Shown here: in pieces, positions 60,801 through 64,000 of the stretch
Layout: each line of letters starts with the position of its first letter
Position numbering within the stretch: position 1 is the first letter of the stretch
Position numbers and translations under genes: made by a program
Assembly (NCBI GenBank): GCA_964457935.1
Contig: CAYWFC010000001.1
Coordinates: forward strand, 10,631-74,630
Source of the DNA: STF1-107 sp964457935
GTDB taxonomy: Bacteria; Bacillota; Clostridia; Christensenellales; UBA1242
DNA length: 64,000 bases
Reading direction: 5' to 3'
Notes under the pieces: generated by a model
Databases searched by the model: none
The model's input: the letters and a program-made list of their open reading frames with translations, nothing else
Told to the model about the DNA's origin: nothing

Positions 60801-62274
60801 TAGTATTGCCACACGTGTCACATATCTTGTCGCATGCATTGTCGTAATCATGCGCTACACGCTCAGTCTCATAATCACACTTGGTACATGCTGACCAATG
60901 CTGAGTGTCATCGTGGTCGTGTACCAAATTATGCGATGCCTCTCTAGTCCATGTACAAGTATTACATGTGTCATCGCAGTCATTGTCGTAGTCGTGCGCT
61001 ACGTGAGCAGTGGTGTCGTGACAGATATCACATTCTTGCCAATGCTCGTTCTCATCATTGTGATAAACATAAGCATGTGTAATCTCTCTAGTATAATCAC
61101 AAATATTACATGTAGTATCACAAGCATTATCAAAGTCATGCGCTACATGGGCTGTCTCACGATGACAAACAGTACATTCTTCCCAGTGGCAGTCACTGTC
61201 ATTCATGTATTCGTTAGTATGTGCTACATGCGCAGTAGTGTCGTGACAGATTTCACACTCCTGCCAGTGTTCGTCATCATCACTCTTATATTCATAAGCA
61301 TGTGTAATCTCTCTGGTCTTGCCACAAGTCTCACAAGTGGTATCACATGCATTGTCGTAGTCATGTGCTACGTGAGCAGTAGTATCGTGACAGATGTCGC
61401 ACTCTTGCCAATGTTCGCTATCATCACTGTGATAAACATAGGCGTGAGTAATCTCTCTAGTAGTACCACAAGTCTCGCATGTAGTGTCACAAGCATTGTC
61501 ATAGTCGTGCGCTACATGTGCTGTCTCACGATGACAAACAGTACATTCTTGCCAATGGTGGTTGTTGTCATGCTCGTATTGGTAGGTATGTGCCACATGC
61601 TCAGTAGTATCATGGCAGGTAGTACATTCGTACCAATGCTCTGCGTCATTGTATTTGTATTCATAATCGTGAGTAATATCTCTAATGTATCCGCAACTAT
61701 TACATGTAGCGTCACATGCGTCGTCGTATTCGTGCGCTACATGTGCTGTGATGTCGTTACATTCAGTACACTCTTGCCAATGCTCTGTGTCATTGTAGTG
61801 GTATACATAATCATGTGATACATCTCTGGTATGATGACAGATATCACATGTATCATCACAAACATTGTCATAGTCATGTGCATCATACTCTATCGTATAA
61901 TGACAATCAGTACATTCTAGCCAATGCCATGCCTCATCGCTCTGGTATTCATAATGATGATCTAAGATATTTGTGAGAGCGTGACACTTAGAACACTCTT
62001 GCCAGTGCGAGGCGTCGTCATAACGCCATTCGAGGTCATGGTTCACTTTTCTGTAATAATCACAGACATTACAGTCATAGTCACAGTCGTCGTCGAATAT
62101 ATGCTCTTCGTAGTAATAATTATCACATTTGGAGCAATATTGCCAATGACCATATTCGTCATAATCCTTTGTATAATATTTGTGAGTATGTCCTAGCAAA
62201 TCGCATCCAGCTAGAGTGAGTGCTGGTAGGAATAGACATATCACAAAAACAAAACTCAATATTTTCTTTTTCAT
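57829..62274 (-). CDS. Giant lipoprotein with Cys/His repeats and BspA-like leucine-rich repeats (1481 aa)
   Basis: Signal peptide with lipobox (LTLAGC, Cys at about residue 23). Residues about 25-540 carry repeated Cys/His modules in two forms, HWQECxxCHxxT..H (12 copies) and YDNxCDxTCxxCGxTREITH (8-9), like stacked zinc-ribbon pairs. From about 560 to 1430 follow LRR_5 (BspA) repeats of about 23 residues (ExAFxGCTxLTSITIP), in places interrupted by insertions. A beta-like end closes it. Promoter TTGATA - 17 - TATAAT and AAGGAG lie upstream. Surface binding or adhesion is likely; no enzyme motif. Confidence 0.92.
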   Translation of the reverse strand: MKKKILSFVFVICLFLPALTLAGCDLLGHTHKYYTKDYDEYGHWQYCSKCDNYYYEEHIFDDDCDYDCNVCDYYRKVNHDLEWRYDDASHWQECSKCHALTNILDHHYEYQSDEAWHWLECTDCHYTIEYDAHDYDNVCDDTCDICHHTRDVSHDYVYHYNDTEHWQECTECNDITAHVAHEYDDACDATCNSCGYIRDITHDYEYKYNDAEHWYECTTCHDTTEHVAHTYQYEHDNNHHWQECTVCHRETAHVAHDYDNACDTTCETCGTTREITHAYVYHSDDSEHWQECDICHDTTAHVAHDYDNACDTTCETCGKTREITHAYEYKSDDDEHWQECEICHDTTAHVAHTNEYMNDSDCHWEECTVCHRETAHVAHDFDNACDTTCNICDYTREITHAYVYHNDENEHWQECDICHDTTAHVAHDYDNDCDDTCNTCTWTREASHNLVHDHDDTQHWSACTKCDYETERVAHDYDNACDKICDTCGNTRVVTHNYELKYNALHHYQQCAICGERKEKTAHTFEGMSVTCNVCHYEESKIIYTYDYTNQIYKVSKLAEGNNSKELFIPERYDDGVHGEHPVAYVRFEEDANLTSITIPKSVTYISASILYRNPNLESITVDVGNPVYHSVDNCVIETATNTLVVGCKNSIIPNTVTKIGSEAFRGCTALTEIAIPSSVTEISNSAFYGCTGLTSITLPDAVTEIYHSTFYGCTALTRAVWSDNLTSIGSNAFKNCSSLSYITNSTALTTIGNEVFSGCSSLTKVLIGENVTSIGEGAWAYCPNIESMYVNNANKVYTSSNQSYSNYENVHCIFELSTGKLIAGCQKSKIPDTLAKNGARVKEIAPQAFRGQTNLTSIALPFYTEVIGEYAFSDCTALTSIDIMYFLHEINKYAFYGCTALTEISFRGKYAIVDEKGFGGCTALTDIKFCKEFNYLAMKTNDVFIDCPNISSITMTAESAPGITTDSGQPNVGNSYCEGNCLINKDTADDGSAEYEIDLACKTSVIPTDENVKVIDKYAFSNCTELTSITIPSNITEIGEYAFNGCTGLTDVTISGDLESINKYAFNGCTNLKNINIPNTVTSIGEYAFYGCESLTEITIPGSVQNINKYTFYKCTSLTSVTISDGVTSIGRSAFSGCTALANVDMADSVTSLDLYVFNNCTSLTDLNLSSGVTELPDYAFYGCTGLTSIAIPSTVTKIGKYVFHGCNNVTTVHIPSSVTTIGWNPFLFCDKITQITVDADNTSFRVSNSCLIDIKDKRLIYGNEYSVIPSDGSVTLIGYYAFAGIDFPHTEITIPNGVTEVSDLAFYKCENLSSVTLPDSLTTIGYKTFYGCTSLTDITIPSGVTKIGNYAFYNCSALTSVTIPGGVNIIYEYTFKGCTGLTSVIVSDGVTRIYEYAFYGCESLENIVLPKSITNINKYAFDYSDISNIYYLGTAEEWSKITIQTGNIMSDDVIYYYSETQPTVSGHYWHYVDDVVTVW

Positions 62275-62300
62275 ACATATCTCCTTGTATTTACAGCGCC

Positions 62301-62329
62301 ATTATAGCATATACACTCAGAAATATCAA
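62301..62329 (-). promoter_or_regulatory. Promoter of the leucine-rich-repeat lipoprotein
   Basis: On the minus strand TTGATA (62329-62324) - 17 - TATAAT (62306-62301), 27 bases before the ATG. Confidence 0.8.
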
Positions 62330-62722
62330 CCCTTTTTGATAAATTGGGCAATCCTATATGAATATGATATGACCTAAGAACGCAAAATATCAGTACTGGT
62401 GATATAGTAATATATTACCTGTGAATACAAAAGATAATAAGCATCTCTAAAACTATAGAATGACAAAAAACTATAGGATAATAAAAATAATAAATATCCC
62501 CAAACTGTTATTAATAATTTCATATCAAATCACAGCGAAAATATTTATTATTTTTTTATTATTAAATTATTAATTTATTTTTTCATTAATATTGTCTAAA
62601 TTTGTCTATTTTGGGCGCAATATAATTAATATTAATTAATTTTATTTATTTTTAATTAATTTATTTATATTTTTTATTTTTAATTTTATTTATTAGTTAT
62701 TTTTCATTTTTATTAGGTAATA
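62330..62722. other. AT-rich intergenic region
   Basis: No gene or clear RNA seen. The part from 62540 on is nearly pure A/T with repeated TTAATTAATTTTATTT-like runs. It is the 3' flank of the MerR-type gene; no strong terminator hairpin found. Confidence 0.5.
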
Positions 62723-63931
62723 TTAGTTATTTTTCAGAGTATTATTATAATTCGCATCTGACGAATATTTTTTGAATACATGTACTTGCGTGTCCAAGTC
62801 AGGCATATCACCTAGCGTCAAGAACAAATATTCTGCGCCGTCGATTTCTCTGTACTGACCTTTTTTGTTACCCCAAAAGCCATCCACGAAGAATTCGCCT
62901 TCTGTCGTGCCACTCATAGACAGAGTCATTTTGGTATTCTCGGCATTGAATGCTTTCACATTGTCGCCATCGATGCGTACTTCTAGTCCATGGTCGTCCT
63001 CCATGATAGCGACGGTATTGTCAGGATATATCCTGAGACACTCGAAGAATGGTCTGATGATGAAACTAGCATTTACCTGCTTTGGTACACTGACGTATGT
63101 ATCTATCTGTCTCTCAGTGGTGACATCGTGTATTTTCCAGTAGCCTATTAGGCGTTCGTCTAGGATGATGTCATTAGAGGTTTCTTTGTTACCGCTATAT
63201 TTTATGTGCAAGTAGTTTATGTCACTAGACGAATACTGAGTATCATTGCATCTGCGATACAAGTGGAATTTCATTTTCGCATTAGACTTGTCATCAGCGT
63301 CAGGTCTCTCGCACAGCACCAGAGTTCTGGTCTGATTCAATGTAAAACACCAATATGTGCACGCAATACCATTGTCTTTGACTATAGTGAATTCGTCGTC
63401 GTTGTAGTCAAAGACAGATTTTAGATCGGTGGCTTTTTTGTTCGCGCCAAAGAATAATATTTCAGGTGCAGATGTATCATTTATATCTTCGTCGTCGGAT
63501 TGGTCGAATAGGAATAAATTATTGAAATTCTCTATGCTATTTTTGTATGACCATTTGCCACGTAGCTGGTCTCTGTCTGCGCAGAATACGGACATATCTA
63601 TAGTCCTGTTAGCCTTGCTCGCGTCCAGCGCCCTGTCGCGCGTGAGCTCTAGTATGTCGATATTGGAATATATCTGGTTTACTTTGCTCTTTAATAGTTT
63701 GATTTTGTCAGTGATGAGTTCTGGTGACAAGTCAGTGATGTCCTTGATGCTAAACTCCATTGATTGCCAAAAGCGTATATCGATGAGTTTTTTGAGGCTC
63801 TCGTCGTCGTAATAACGATAGCCATTGACGTCATCTACCTTTTTTGGCTTTAGTAGTCCTTCCTTGTCGTACCAAATCAGTGTTTTGGCAGGCACGCCTG
63901 TCATTTTGCTAAATTTACCTATTGTGTACAT
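62723..63931 (-). CDS. MerR-family regulator with a large C-terminal domain (402 aa)
   Basis: Typical MerR helix-turn-helix at the N-terminus: YTIGKFSKMTGVPAKTLIWYDKEGLLKP and NGYRYYDDESLKKL, with a helical dimerisation stretch up to about residue 115. The remaining ~290 residues form two related beta-rich halves (LRGKWSYKNSIENF... and LIGYWKIHDVTTER...), each starting G-x-W, reminiscent of lipocalin-like or ligand-sensing domains used by effector-binding MerR proteins. AAGGAGGG precedes the ATG. No adjacent target gene. Its ligand is unknown. Confidence 0.85.
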   Translation of the reverse strand: MYTIGKFSKMTGVPAKTLIWYDKEGLLKPKKVDDVNGYRYYDDESLKKLIDIRFWQSMEFSIKDITDLSPELITDKIKLLKSKVNQIYSNIDILELTRDRALDASKANRTIDMSVFCADRDQLRGKWSYKNSIENFNNLFLFDQSDDEDINDTSAPEILFFGANKKATDLKSVFDYNDDEFTIVKDNGIACTYWCFTLNQTRTLVLCERPDADDKSNAKMKFHLYRRCNDTQYSSSDINYLHIKYSGNKETSNDIILDERLIGYWKIHDVTTERQIDTYVSVPKQVNASFIIRPFFECLRIYPDNTVAIMEDDHGLEVRIDGDNVKAFNAENTKMTLSMSGTTEGEFFVDGFWGNKKGQYREIDGAEYLFLTLGDMPDLDTQVHVFKKYSSDANYNNTLKNN

Positions 63932-64000
63932 TTTTTGTCCCTCCTTATACTACACACTGATTTGCTATCATTATGGAAAACTATACACTCAAGTGATTTT

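Noticed and set aside
60898..61818. 306-codon plus-strand frame rich in Val/Ile/Ser/Met
   Set aside because: Antisense of the Cys/His repeats of the lipoprotein; has no start signals.
1..64000. tRNA, rRNA, transposase or integrase genes
   Set aside because: Looked for on both strands; none recognised by sequence pattern.

Overview
The window looks like a draft or metagenome-assembled contig from an uncultured low-to-moderate GC Firmicute of the Clostridia type. Supporting this are the rpmH-rnpA-yidD-yidC-jag-mnmE block, parA/parB (soj/spo0J), a holB-ricT-trmN6-rsmI operon, a SAM-I riboswitch on metK, a SipW-type exported protein and very large BIG2 and BspA-like leucine-rich-repeat surface proteins of the kind common in gut species. 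Two gaps of exactly 100 N (35190-35289 and 47593-47692) sit inside short tandem repeats. I see no rRNA, tRNA or CRISPR array.

Layout. 1-6 kb: a partial SipW-type exported protein, a cluster of DnaA boxes, small hypothetical genes, two intergenic repeat arrays, a short YigZ protein and a calcium-type P-ATPase. 6.2-14.6 kb: an ABC exporter followed by a 2014-residue Ig-like surface protein; the promoter carries eight G between its -35 and -10 boxes. 14.6-17.1 kb: an AT-rich three-gene island (phosphoribosyltransferase, DprA-like, HAD) between two 45-bp terminator repeats. 17.2-26.7 kb: leuS, a membrane metalloprotease, dnaN, queH, a second DnaA-box cluster, a phosphohexomutase and dnaA. 27-32.6 kb: two XRE regulators divergent from a SLOG-type gene, the holB-ricT-trmN6-rsmI operon, a metal permease with a His/Cys loop and a 21-residue membrane peptide. 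32.9-37.4 kb: a D,D-carboxypeptidase, a purine nucleoside phosphorylase, three parS-like sites, a MazG-like protein and a NahK-like sugar kinase.

37.6-47.5 kb is the most unusual part. Eleven tandem paralogous genes (thirteen modules) encode small, probably ankyrin-like proteins, nearly all ending in YDSIME. They precede a MoxR-type AAA+ ATPase, a degenerate AAA-like protein without a P-loop, and a protein with an HExxH domain joined to a von Willebrand A domain. N-terminal and C-terminal segments are shuffled between copies, and one gene-gene junction appears twice. I do not recognise this as a described system.

47.7-57.7 kb carries origin-proximal housekeeping genes: mnmE, jag (with a 24-cysteine insert), yidC, yidD, rnpA and rpmH on the minus strand, then mnmG, rsmG, parA, parB and riboswitch-controlled metK on the plus strand. 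57.8-64 kb holds a 1481-residue lipoprotein with Cys/His repeats and leucine-rich repeats, and a MerR-family regulator with a large C-terminal domain.

Recurring themes. dnaA, dnaN, rpmH, parAB, parS and DnaA boxes are all here but in a rearranged order. At least seven genes have the start codon 6-7 bases after a -10 box, so their mRNAs are probably leaderless. Cys/His-rich metal-binding-like insertions appear in three unrelated proteins.
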